A DNA stretch of 8,748 nt. Origin: Thermoanaerobaculia bacterium. Lineage in GTDB: Bacteria; Acidobacteriota; Thermoanaerobaculia; Gp7-AA8. Shown piece after piece: positions 1-7,583 of the stretch; within the stretch, counting starts at the first letter, position 1, and every line of letters begins with the position of its first letter. The stretch is from positions 1 through 8,748 of the forward strand of contig JAMPYE010000168.1 of the NCBI GenBank assembly GCA_023700825.1, written 5' to 3'. A model generated the notes under the pieces. That model made no database searches. It worked only from the letters and a program-made list of their open reading frames with translations, and had not been told where the DNA came from. A program made the position numbers and the translations under genes.

Positions 1-10
1 ACGACGATGA

Positions 11-38
11 CCGAGGGGGCCTTTCGAGGCCCCCTCGG
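11..38 (+). terminator. Hairpin terminator upstream of the cytochrome operon
   Basis: A perfect 11-bp GC-rich stem (11-21 pairs with 28-38) extends by one T-A pair to close a TTCG tetraloop at 23-26, a very stable hairpin. No clear T-tract follows. It most likely ends transcription of a gene to the left of the window. It finishes only 30 nt before the first start codon, so it could also act as a 5'-leader structure if transcription reads through. Confidence 0.65.
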
Positions 39-68
39 ATTCTCCAGCGAAGAATCGAAGGGGATGCA

Positions 69-965
69 ATGACGATGAGACCATACGTATACGTGGGAGC
101 GGTATTGCTGCTCCTTTTCGGTCTGCCATCGGGCATCGTCGCCTCGCCACCGGAAAGCGCGGATGCGCAGCCGACGGTCAGCTGCTCGGATTGTCACGAG
201 CAGGCCGCGGCCTTCACCGGGAACCCGCACGCGCGGGGGAAGGTGGAAAACGGACAGGTACCGAACGCCGTCTGCGAGTCGTGCCACGGGAGTGGCGCGG
301 CCCACATCGAAGCGGGCGGCGACAAGACGATGATCCAGGGGCTCGCGGGTGCGAAGGGTGCGGATGCGTGCCTCACGTGCCATGCGCGGCCGGATGGGAA
401 GACGACACACCGCGGGAGCGCGCATGCGAACACCGACGAGGTGAACTGCAAGACGTGCCACGCGATCCACACGGCGCCCCGAGGGGCGGACAAGCTGTTG
501 GTGAAGCCGGCGACGGAGCTGTGCGCGACGTGCCATCTGGGAGCGGCAGCGTCGTTCCGGGACAAGCCGTACGCGCACCGGATCGGGCGCGGCGGGATGG
601 AGTGCTCGACTTGCCACAACCCGCACGGGCGGGTGGGCAAGGACAACCTGCGGGAGACGCGGGCGGGCGAGGTGATCTGCCTGTCGTGTCACACGGACAA
701 GCGCGGGCCGTTCGCGTTCGAGCACGGAGCGCAGTCGCAGGGCGACTGCACGACGTGCCACGAGCCGCACGGGTCGAACAACCCGAAGCAGCTCAAGCGT
801 GCGAGGGTCATGGAGCTGTGCAGCGAGTGTCACTCGCCGACGGGCGGGACGTACGGATCGCAGCCGCCGTCGTTCCACAACACGGGGTTTGCGCGGTATC
901 AGAACTGCACGAGCTGCCACACGGCGGTGCACGGGTCGAACCGTTCGCCGGCGCTGCTCAAGTAA
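69..965 (+). CDS. mtrA: MtrA/DmsE-family periplasmic decaheme cytochrome c
   Basis: A 298-residue exported multiheme cytochrome. Residues 1-25 form a signal peptide: a basic start, a leucine-rich core, then a likely cleavage after Val-Ala-Ser. Ten CXXCH heme-attachment motifs begin at Cys39, 69, 101, 127, 152, 179, 204, 227, 251 and 280. The spacing and recurring HxPHG-type histidines (HNPHG, HEPHG) after several sites are typical of the MtrA/DmsE/PioA family, and the length fits (about 300-330 residues). In that family the protein plugs into an outer-membrane barrel and conducts electrons between periplasmic donors and extracellular acceptors such as metal oxides or DMSO. A purine-rich GAAGGGG at 57-63 lies 5 nt before the ATG; an in-frame ATG at 75 is the alternative start. 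The barrel gene follows 15 nt downstream, so the two are surely co-transcribed. Whether it works in metal, DMSO or iron-oxidation metabolism cannot be told from sequence. Confidence 0.95.
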   Translation: MTMRPYVYVGAVLLLLFGLPSGIVASPPESADAQPTVSCSDCHEQAAAFTGNPHARGKVENGQVPNAVCESCHGSGAAHIEAGGDKTMIQGLAGAKGADACLTCHARPDGKTTHRGSAHANTDEVNCKTCHAIHTAPRGADKLLVKPATELCATCHLGAAASFRDKPYAHRIGRGGMECSTCHNPHGRVGKDNLRETRAGEVICLSCHTDKRGPFAFEHGAQSQGDCTTCHEPHGSNNPKQLKRARVMELCSECHSPTGGTYGSQPPSFHNTGFARYQNCTSCHTAVHGSNRSPALLK

Positions 966-966
966 A

Positions 967-974
967 GGAAGGAG
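967..974 (+). promoter_or_regulatory. Ribosome binding site for the barrel gene
   Basis: GGAAGGAG, a near-perfect Shine-Dalgarno sequence, lies 6 nt upstream of the ATG at 981 and only 1 nt after the cytochrome stop codon. It fixes the start of the second gene and allows efficient coupled translation. Confidence 0.8.
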
Positions 975-980
975 ACGACG

Positions 981-2924
981 ATGCGAAAACACTTTGCTCT
1001 GCTCCTTCCGCTACTGCTGCTTGCGGTCCCGGCGCTGGCCGAGACCTTCCCGCTCGACTTCGAGCTGGGCTACCGCTGGACCACGATCGACGGCAACGAC
1101 GACGTGTACCGGTCACAGATCAACGAGGACGAAGGGCTGCTTCTTCGGAGCTTCAATTACTCGGGCAGCAACCTGAGTGGGGACGCGACGATGCTGGACA
1201 CGTTCCGGATCACGGCGAGTGATCTGGGATCGGGGCCGTCGAGCATGCTGCGGATCGACGCGGGACGGAGCGACTTCTACAAGCTGCGGGTCAACTACCG
1301 GCGGATGGAGGCGTACAACGCGCTGCCGCAGTTTGCGAACCCGCTGCTGGGCCAGGGGATCATTCCGGGCCAGCACACGATGGACCGGACGCGGCGGATG
1401 ATCGACGCGGACCTGGAGTTCATGCCGGGACGGCCGATCTCGTTCGTGGTCGGCTACTCGCAGAACGAGTACGACGGGCCGGGCGAGACGACGTACTTCG
1501 TGGGGCAGGACGAGTTTCTGCTGCGGCAGGAGATCGACGACTCGGAGCAGGAGATGCGCGCCGGGCTGTCGTTCAACTACGAGCGCTTCTGGGGGAACAT
1601 CACCCAGGGGTGGCGCACGTTCGACGGGGACGAGACGCTGACGCTCTCTCCGGGCGCGGGCGCGGGCAACAACCCGGGATCGATCCTGGGCACGCCGGTG
1701 ACGGCGACAGGGGTCTCGCTGGAAGGGCGTAACGAAGTCGACACGCCGTTCACGAACATCTACCTGTCGGGACGGCCGATGGACCGCTTGACGCTGACGG
1801 GGACGTACGTGCAGTCGTCGGCGGAGACGGACTACGAAGGCGTGGAGGGGACGACGGGAAGCTTCGTCGGCTTCGACATCGGGCGGTTCTTCTCGGGAAT
1901 CAACCAGGGCGTGAGCTCGAGGGGCGAGAACGACCGGTGGCGCGGCGGAGTGCGCGCCGAAGTGGTGCTCACCGAGGGGATCGATCTTCTGGCGGGGTAT
2001 CGCACGGAAGAGCGCGAGCTCGAAGGTGCGGCGCTGATCCAGACGCTGTTCCTGAACACGGTGTCGTTCGGCGGGGTGAACTTCGGGGATCTGCAGCAGA
2101 TCATCGACGCAGGGAACTCGATCGACCGCGACGAGGACATCGCCGACATCGGAGTGCAGTTCCGCTCGCTCGGGCCGGTGTCGCTGCGTGCGACGTACAG
2201 CGAGACGAGCCAGGAGATTTTCGCGACGCCGGACGTGTCGGAGATCGTGATCGACGAGCCGTACGGCGGACAGGGCGGAGAGTTCGAGAGGAAGATCAAG
2301 ACGTTCGACGTGGGCGCCTCGATGGTGCTGGCGGGCTTCACGCTGTCGGGGCAGTACCGGGACGACAGCGCGGACGACCCGATCTTCCGGACGGATTACC
2401 TGGACCGGCAGAAGTCGCGCCTTCGCGCGGCGTATGCGACCAAGAGCGGGATGTTCCGGGCGAGCGTGCTCGCGGAGAACACGGAAGCGGAGAACCGCGA
2501 GGGAGGCGTGGGCTACGACGGCGAGATGGACGTGCTGGCGGCAGACGTCGAGATCGCGCCGTGGCCGATGCTGAGGCTGCGCGGGTCGTACGCGGAGTAC
2601 GAGTCGTCGAGCGTGGTGCTCTGGCGAAGGCCGGAGTCACTGACGATCGACGAGTCGGTCGAGACGGAAGAAGGGGAGTCGATGGAAGCCGGTCTGACGC
2701 TGCTGTTCAAGCCGGTGACGGTCGACCTGGGCTACGGCTCGTTCGAGAACGAGGGAAGCCTGCCGCTGGAGATGAACCGGCTGCGCGGGCGACTCACGTT
2801 CAAGCTCAAGGGAGCCGTGGGCCTCGCGGCGGAGTACGCGTACGACGAGTACGACGAGTCGACGGAGAACATCGCCGACTACACCGCGGAGCGCTACGGG
2901 CTGTACCTGACCTGGTCGCAGTAG
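981..2924 (+). CDS. mtrB: MtrB/PioB-like outer-membrane beta-barrel partner of the decaheme cytochrome
   Basis: A 647-residue predicted outer-membrane barrel. Residues 1-20 are a signal peptide (MRKHF, a leucine run, then ALA and cleavage before ETF). The rest is alternating hydrophobic/polar strands with aromatic girdle residues and acidic loops; it ends in a strand carrying Tyr and Trp (GLYLTWSQ), as barrels do for assembly. Size, position directly after a decaheme cytochrome and the early FRITASDLG / NALPQFANPLL / PGQHTMDRTRR stretch support MtrB/PioB family membership by recall, not by alignment. In that family the barrel sheathes the cytochrome through the outer membrane. The protein contains no cysteine, so it lacks the N-terminal CXXC known from Shewanella MtrB. 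It is somewhat shorter than the roughly 700-residue Shewanella protein. A hairpin terminator follows, so the operon is only these two genes. Confidence 0.82.
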   Translation: MRKHFALLLPLLLLAVPALAETFPLDFELGYRWTTIDGNDDVYRSQINEDEGLLLRSFNYSGSNLSGDATMLDTFRITASDLGSGPSSMLRIDAGRSDFYKLRVNYRRMEAYNALPQFANPLLGQGIIPGQHTMDRTRRMIDADLEFMPGRPISFVVGYSQNEYDGPGETTYFVGQDEFLLRQEIDDSEQEMRAGLSFNYERFWGNITQGWRTFDGDETLTLSPGAGAGNNPGSILGTPVTATGVSLEGRNEVDTPFTNIYLSGRPMDRLTLTGTYVQSSAETDYEGVEGTTGSFVGFDIGRFFSGINQGVSSRGENDRWRGGVRAEVVLTEGIDLLAGYRTEERELEGAALIQTLFLNTVSFGGVNFGDLQQIIDAGNSIDRDEDIADIGVQFRSLGPVSLRATYSETSQEIFATPDVSEIVIDEPYGGQGGEFERKIKTFDVGASMVLAGFTLSGQYRDDSADDPIFRTDYLDRQKSRLRAAYATKSGMFRASVLAENTEAENREGGVGYDGEMDVLAADVEIAPWPMLRLRGSYAEYESSSVVLWRRPESLTIDESVETEEGESMEAGLTLLFKPVTVDLGYGSFENEGSLPLEMNRLRGRLTFKLKGAVGLAAEYAYDEYDESTENIADYTAERYGLYLTWSQ

Positions 2925-2955
2925 CGACCACGAACACAACACAACAACCACGACG

Positions 2956-2980
2956 GCGCCCGGGGAACCCCGGGCGCTTT
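2956..2980 (+). terminator. Rho-independent terminator of the mtrAB-like operon
   Basis: A 10-bp perfect GC-only stem (2956-2965 with 2968-2977) is separated by AA, so the real loop is probably the four nucleotides GAAC. It is followed by TTT and lies 31 nt after the barrel stop codon. The T-tail is short but position and strength fit a terminator. Confidence 0.8.
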
Positions 2981-2986
2981 CGCGTT

Positions 2987-3014
2987 GAAGGCGAAGTGCG
3001 GAGTGCGGAATGAG
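2987..3014. repeat. Degenerate heptanucleotide repeat tract A
   Basis: Four consecutive 7-nt units can be read: GAAGGCG, AAGTGCG, GAGTGCG, GAATGAG. They share a G/A-A-A/G-T/G-G-C/A-G pattern. It is the first of three 7-nt-period tracts in this intergenic space and starts right after the operon terminator. Confidence 0.5.
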
Positions 3015-3024
3015 AGCACGGCAC

Positions 3025-3171
3025 GCGTCTCGCGCTGTTTGGTTCTCCATTCTTCATTCTGCCTTCGACATTTTCCATTTCGGTCTCCGTGCAGTCACGA
3101 ACACCGAAATGAAGAATGTCGAAGGCAGAATGAAGAATGGAGAATCGCGCCCCGCAAACAGCGCGCGTCGC
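3025..3171. repeat. Long imperfect inverted repeat (about 147 nt) containing heptad repeats
   Basis: The left arm (3025-3084) and right arm (3103-3171) are reverse complements around an 18-nt loop (3085-3102). The inner segment pairs 3042-3084 with 3103-3145 at 40 of 43 positions. The outer segment pairs 3025-3041 with 3155-3171 at 15 of 17. The right arm carries 9 extra nucleotides (3146-3154, CGCGCCCCG) that would bulge out. The left inner arm is six 7-nt units (GTTCTCC, ATTCTTC, ATTCTGC, CTTCGAC, ATTTTCC, ATTTCGG). It encodes no credible protein. It could be a small non-autonomous repeat element, a structured RNA/processing site or a recombination product; the sequence does not decide. Confidence 0.85.
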
Positions 3172-3209
3172 TTCCTTTTCCGATCCGGTGCCGCCCGCGT
3201 GTTCACACA

Positions 3210-3244
3210 AATCCGATATCCGCAATCCGAAATTCGAAATCCCG
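3210..3244. repeat. Degenerate heptanucleotide repeat tract C
   Basis: Five consecutive 7-nt units can be read: AATCCGA, TATCCGC, AATCCGA, AATTCGA, AATCCCG. It is AT-richer than the flanking genes and lies 51 nt before the start of the sensor gene. The period matches the other two tracts but the unit differs. Remaining parts of the 2981-3295 gap show no gene. Confidence 0.7.
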
Positions 3245-3295
3245 CCGGACTCTGTCGACGATCACCTGCCTCACTGGGGTAACATTCGGCTTCAC

Positions 3296-6226
3296 ATGAA
3301 GTCTCCCCGCCTCGCAGGCGCTCGACTGATCGCTGCAGCTCTGCTTTGCCTCGCGCTCGCGACTGTCTCGCGCGCAGCGGAGCAGCGCGATCCGTCGTTC
3401 CGGTTGCTGACGCGCTACAACCCGATGGAAGCGAAGGATGCGGGGACGCAGACCTTTGCGATCGCGCAAGACAACCGCGGCGTGCTCTACTTCGGAAACA
3501 TCGGTGGGGTCGTGGAGTTCGATGGCGTCTGGTGGCGTCTCATCAAACTGCGGGGAGACTCGCCCGCATTCGTGCTTGCGTCGCTCCCGGACGGCCGCAT
3601 CGCTGTCGCGGGGATGGACGAGCTCGGATACCTCGAGGCGGATGCGACCGGCGCCACCGCCTACGTCTCGCTCGTCGAAAAGCTGCCGGAGGATCTGCGC
3701 GACGCGGGCGAGTTCCTGTGGGTTCATTCGACGCGCGACGGGGTCGTCTTCGTCTCGACGAAGCTGATCGCCGTGTGGCGTCCGGACGGAATTCGCGTCA
3801 TCCGAAGGCTCGAGGACAGCCCGCAGCCGCCGCGCGCCTTCCTGGTCGACGACCGGGTGTGGCTCGCGCTTCCCGACGGGCTATGGCGAATCGTGGGAGA
3901 CGAAATAGAGAGAGTCCCCGGCGGAGAGCTCTTGAAGGACCGCAAGGTGAGGATGGTCCTTCCGTGGAGCAATGGCCGGCAGCTCGTCGGGATTCGTGAC
4001 GAAGGGCTCCGGATCTTCGACGGGCGCAGCGTGGAGCCCTTCGCTCCGGCGGTCTCCGATCTCGTGAATCGGTTCCTCGTCATGACGGGTGTCAGGCTTT
4101 CGGACGGCCGGTACGCGATCGCCACCTTGCGGGGCGGCGTGATCGTGATGACGCCGGAAGGGGAAATCGACGAGGTGATCGACTCGTCCACCGGGCTTCC
4201 CGACGAAGACATCAGCGATGCCGTCGTGACGTCGGACGGTTCGCTCTGGCTCGCCATGGACAGCAGCATCGCGCGGATCGAGGCATCGTCGGCACTGACG
4301 GTCGTCGATGCGCGAGGCGGCCTTCGCGGGACGCCGGTGTCGATCGTGAGACACGGAGGTGCGATCTATGCGGGAACGACGAGCGGCCTCTACAAGCTCG
4401 CCCGTCCGAAGGGCTGGCTGAGCGGAGATCTCTCGCCGCGGAGGATCGCGCATCCGGTTGGCGACGACATCCGCTCCGCCTGGGCCTTCGTCTCGACCGG
4501 AGACGACCTGCTCGTCGGCACCGGGGACGGAGTGCTCGCGATCCGCGGCGACGGCGAGCCGCGGAAGCTCGAGGGAACCGGCGAGATGCTCTGCTATTCG
4601 CTGCTGCAGTCGACCGTCGACCCGGACGTGGTATGGGCGGGCCTCCGCGAAGGGCTCGGCGTGGTCCGGCGGAAGGGCGGCGCGTGGGTGTGGGAAGGCA
4701 TCGTCGAGGGCGGACCGGAGAACATCAGGACGATCGTCGAGGAGTCGGCGGGGAAGCTCTGGGCCGGCACCGGCTTCGACGGCGTCGCACGCATCGAACT
4801 GACGGGTGAATCGGGTCGGCTGCCGATCGCCCGGGTGAAGACATTCGGCAAGAGTGAGGCGAGCGTATTCCGGCTCGCGGGGAGAATCGTCTTCACGACC
4901 GACGAGAAGCGGATTCTCCGCCTCGACGAGGCGACGGGGAAGTTCTCCCCCGATCCGGTGCTCGGCGGGCTCGGGAACGAGTCGATTCCTTACGCGCTCG
5001 CGGACGATCTCGAAGGGAACGTCTGGATGAACACCCGTCCCGTCGGCGTGGGGCGCAGGCAGTCGCGCGGAGCGTACGAGTTCGACGACCGGATCCTCAT
5101 GAACATGCCGGGGAACGACATCCAGGCGATCTACGTCGAGCACGACGGTTCCGTCTGGTTCGGAACGGAGGCGGGGCTGGTGCGCTACGACTCGCGCCTG
5201 CCGCGGCGGCCCGACCCGCCACGCGCGCCGCTCGTGCGGCGTGTCACCGTGAACGGCGAGCCGATCCAGGGCGCGGGAGGAAGGTCCGTCGTAATCTCCG
5301 CCGGCGCCCGCCGCGTTCGTTTCGAGACCTCGGCGGTCTCCTACGAGCGCGGGGTGCAGTACCAGTACCGGCTGGCCCCGATCGAGACGGCCTGGACCCC
5401 GTGGACGAACGAGCCGGTGACCGAGTTCACGAACCTCTGGGAAGGCGACTACACGCTGCTGGTGCGAAGCCGGAGCCCGCGGGGCGACGTGAGTCGCGAG
5501 CAGTCGTGGAGCTTTCGCGTGCTGCCGCCGTGGTACCGGTCGACGTGGGCCTGGGTCTGCTGGATTGCGATCGGACTGCTGATCGTCGTCGCACTGCCGG
5601 TCGCGCGCAATCGCTCGCTACGCAACCGGGCGAGGCTCCTCGAAGAGCAGGTCTCGGAGAAAACGGGGGCGCTCACACACACCGTGGAGCAGCTTCGCAT
5701 CGCGAACGAGAAACTCGAGGAGCTGTCGTTCGACGACCCGCTGACCGGGATCCCGAACCGTCGAAGGTTCGATCAGGCGCTCGACGGCGAGTGGAAGCGG
5801 GCGCGCCGCGCCGGGAAGCCGGTCGGTTTCGTGCTGATCGACCTCGATCACTTCAAGTCGCTCAACGACACGAAGGGCCACCAGTTCGGCGACGAGGCAC
5901 TCCAGCGGATCGCGACCTTCCTCGAGCGAAGCCTGCGTCGCACCGGCGACCTGGTCGCGCGATACGGCGGCGAGGAGTTCACCGTCATTCTCCCTAACAC
6001 GGAGCTTCCCGGTGCGATGCACTTCGCCGAACAGCTCCGTGCGGGAATCGAGAAGCTCTCGATCCCGAACGACGGCTCTCCCTTCCGCTACGTCACGGCG
6101 AGCTTCGGCGTCGGCTCGGTGGTGCCCGCCGAGAACGTGGAGCCCGACACGCTGATCGCCGCCGCCGACCGCGCGCTCTACCGCGCCAAGGGAGACGGTC
6201 GGAACTGCGTCCGCGCCGCCCTGTAA
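3296..6226 (+). CDS. Transmembrane diguanylate cyclase with periplasmic propeller (Reg_prop/Y_Y_Y) sensor
   Basis: A 976-residue sensor that should make cyclic di-GMP from two GTP. Residues 1-27 are a signal peptide. Residues about 30-650 are a periplasmic beta-propeller with repeated Reg_prop-like blades (VLYFGNIGGVVEF, SLWLAMDSSIARI, KLWAGTGFDGVARI, SVWFGTEAGLVRY). Residues about 655-745 are a Y_Y_Y domain (YQYRL...W, NLWEGDYTLLVRSR). A transmembrane helix at about 752-771 leads to a charged coiled coil at about 775-812. The GGDEF domain runs from 813 (DDPLTGIPNRRRF) to the end, with FVLIDLDHFKSLND and an intact GGEEF at 891-895. RTGD five residues before it is the inhibitory I-site, implying product feedback. 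The start at 3296 is chosen because it gives a signal peptide; the in-frame ATG at 3137 would add 53 residues read from repeat DNA. No strong Shine-Dalgarno is visible. The ligand is unknown. Confidence 0.93.
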   Translation: MKSPRLAGARLIAAALLCLALATVSRAAEQRDPSFRLLTRYNPMEAKDAGTQTFAIAQDNRGVLYFGNIGGVVEFDGVWWRLIKLRGDSPAFVLASLPDGRIAVAGMDELGYLEADATGATAYVSLVEKLPEDLRDAGEFLWVHSTRDGVVFVSTKLIAVWRPDGIRVIRRLEDSPQPPRAFLVDDRVWLALPDGLWRIVGDEIERVPGGELLKDRKVRMVLPWSNGRQLVGIRDEGLRIFDGRSVEPFAPAVSDLVNRFLVMTGVRLSDGRYAIATLRGGVIVMTPEGEIDEVIDSSTGLPDEDISDAVVTSDGSLWLAMDSSIARIEASSALTVVDARGGLRGTPVSIVRHGGAIYAGTTSGLYKLARPKGWLSGDLSPRRIAHPVGDDIRSAWAFVSTGDDLLVGTGDGVLAIRGDGEPRKLEGTGEMLCYSLLQSTVDPDVVWAGLREGLGVVRRKGGAWVWEGIVEGGPENIRTIVEESAGKLWAGTGFDGVARIELTGESGRLPIARVKTFGKSEASVFRLAGRIVFTTDEKRILRLDEATGKFSPDPVLGGLGNESIPYALADDLEGNVWMNTRPVGVGRRQSRGAYEFDDRILMNMPGNDIQAIYVEHDGSVWFGTEAGLVRYDSRLPRRPDPPRAPLVRRVTVNGEPIQGAGGRSVVISAGARRVRFETSAVSYERGVQYQYRLAPIETAWTPWTNEPVTEFTNLWEGDYTLLVRSRSPRGDVSREQSWSFRVLPPWYRSTWAWVCWIAIGLLIVVALPVARNRSLRNRARLLEEQVSEKTGALTHTVEQLRIANEKLEELSFDDPLTGIPNRRRFDQALDGEWKRARRAGKPVGFVLIDLDHFKSLNDTKGHQFGDEALQRIATFLERSLRRTGDLVARYGGEEFTVILPNTELPGAMHFAEQLRAGIEKLSIPNDGSPFRYVTASFGVGSVVPAENVEPDTLIAAADRALYRAKGDGRNCVRAAL

Positions 6227-6262
6227 GGCGAGAGAAAGGCGGGCGTGAGCGGGAGCGTGTCC

Positions 6263-7471
6263 TCAGCGCGCGACCGCGGCTCCGGCAGCGACCGCAGCGA
6301 GCGCATGCTCGAGATCGCCGAGGATGTCCTCGACGTCTTCGCACCCGACCGCGAGGCGGACGAGACCGGGCGTGATCCCCTGGAGCTTCTGTTCCTCTGC
6401 CGCAACTCCCTTGTGGGTCATCGACGCCGGGTGCTCGATGAGCGACTCCACGCCCCCGAGCGAGACGGCGAGAGTGATCATCTGCACCGAGTTCATCATC
6501 ACGCGCCCGGCTTCGACGCCACCGTGCAGCTCGAACGCGATCACCGAGCCGGGGCCCGACATCTGTTTCGCGGCGAGCGCGTACTGCGGGTGCGACGGAA
6601 GGCCCGGGTACCGCACCCATGCGACCGTCTCGTGCTTCTCGAGCCACTCCGCGATCGCCATCGCGTTGCGCTGCGCACGCTCCACTCTCATGCCGAGCGT
6701 GCGGATGCCGCGAAGCACTAGCCACGCCTGATGCGGATCCATGGTGCATCCGAACGTGACGGCCACGTCGCGGATCGCTTTCAGGTGCTCGGGTTTCCGG
6801 GCCACGACGATGCCGGCCACGACGTCGGCATGCCCGTTCAGCGACTTCGTCATGGAGTGGAGCACGATGTCGGCTCCCTGCTCGAGTGGCCGTTGCAGGA
6901 TCGGCCCCGCGAACGTGTTGTCGACGACCAGAGGGATGCCGGCTCCGCGCGCCGCGGCGACCGCAGCCTCCATGTCCACGAGGTCGACCGTCGGGTTCGC
7001 CGGCGTCTCGATGTAGACGAGACGGGTCTCGGGGCGGATCGCCGCCTTCAGCGCGGCCGAGTCGGCCGAGGCGACGTACGTCGCGGTGACGCCGAAGCGA
7101 GTCAGGTACTTGTCGACGAGCCCGCGCGAGGGCCCGTAGACGGGATGCGTCATGACGAGGTGGTCGCCCTGACGCAGCAGGGCGAGGAGTGCCGTACTCA
7201 CGGCCGCCATTCCCGTGGCCGTCGCCACGGCGCCGCAGCCACTCTCGAGCTCGGCGACGCAGGCCTCGAGTGCCTGCACCGTCGGATTGCCGAGGCGCGT
7301 GTAGATCGGGCCGGGAGATTCACCTGCGAATCGCGCTGCGCCCTCTTCCGCCGACGGGAAGGCGAAGGTGGAGCTCTGGTAGATCGGCACCGAAACGGCA
7401 CCCTTATGTTCCGCCGGGTCGAGCCCGCCGTGGATGATTTTGCTGTTGCGGCCCTTCGGTTCCGTCTTCAT
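6263..7471 (-). CDS. PLP-dependent trans-sulfuration enzyme (cystathionine/methionine gamma-lyase or synthase family)
   Basis: A 402-residue cytosolic enzyme of the Cys/Met metabolism PLP family. Members form or break the gamma C-S bond of cystathionine, methionine or homocysteine derivatives. Visible active-site features are Tyr57/Arg59 (YTRLGNPT, phosphate contacts from the partner subunit), the ATGMAA loop at 85-90, Tyr112 stacking on PLP, Asp184 (VVDNTFA) at the pyridine nitrogen, Ser206-Met-Thr-Lys209 with the Schiff-base lysine, and Arg372 (GLVRLAVG) for the substrate carboxylate. The position of the Cys116 typical of Pseudomonas methionine gamma-lyase is Pro114 here (VYGPSRG), which argues against that subtype; lyase and synthase otherwise cannot be separated. 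The start at 7471 is set by a good Shine-Dalgarno; 51 further in-frame codons upstream look non-coding. It is convergent with the diguanylate cyclase gene, 36 nt apart. Confidence 0.94.
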   Translation of the reverse strand: MKTEPKGRNSKIIHGGLDPAEHKGAVSVPIYQSSTFAFPSAEEGAARFAGESPGPIYTRLGNPTVQALEACVAELESGCGAVATATGMAAVSTALLALLRQGDHLVMTHPVYGPSRGLVDKYLTRFGVTATYVASADSAALKAAIRPETRLVYIETPANPTVDLVDMEAAVAAARGAGIPLVVDNTFAGPILQRPLEQGADIVLHSMTKSLNGHADVVAGIVVARKPEHLKAIRDVAVTFGCTMDPHQAWLVLRGIRTLGMRVERAQRNAMAIAEWLEKHETVAWVRYPGLPSHPQYALAAKQMSGPGSVIAFELHGGVEAGRVMMNSVQMITLAVSLGGVESLIEHPASMTHKGVAAEEQKLQGITPGLVRLAVGCEDVEDILGDLEHALAAVAAGAAVAR

Positions 7472-7480
7472 CGGGGGATT

Positions 7481-7486
7481 TCCTCC
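7481..7486 (-). promoter_or_regulatory. Ribosome binding site for the trans-sulfuration gene
   Basis: On the minus strand GGAGGA lies 9 nt upstream of the ATG at 7471. It decides this start over upstream in-frame starts, which lack such a site and would add low-complexity residues unlike the family N-terminus. Confidence 0.75.
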
Positions 7487-7583
7487 GTCGCACTGCGACA
7501 TTCCGGTCTCATCGCGCGGCAGGGCTTCAGTTGTCCGGCCCTTCGCAGCGTGGCGGTACATTCTGCGACCTGCGGGCCGAATG

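Noticed and set aside
191..1222. Long plus-strand frame overlapping the cytochrome and barrel genes
   Set aside because: The ten CXXCH motifs and the signal peptides lie in the other frames; this is a high-GC shadow frame with Arg/Gly-rich composition.
1937..3013. Plus-strand 358-codon frame inside and beyond the barrel gene
   Set aside because: An Arg/Gly-rich shadow of the barrel gene that runs through the terminator; it has no recognisable domain.
2987..3244. CRISPR array
   Set aside because: The repeats are 7-nt, degenerate and contiguous, with no spacers of regular length; no cas gene is present.
3137..3295. 53-codon N-terminal extension of the diguanylate cyclase
   Set aside because: It is read from the inverted-repeat right arm and heptad tract C, looks non-protein-like, and would bury the signal peptide that starts at 3296.
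3881..5143. 420-codon antisense frame opposite the propeller region
   Set aside because: The propeller motifs in the sense frame are clear. The antisense frame has shadow composition and no domain.
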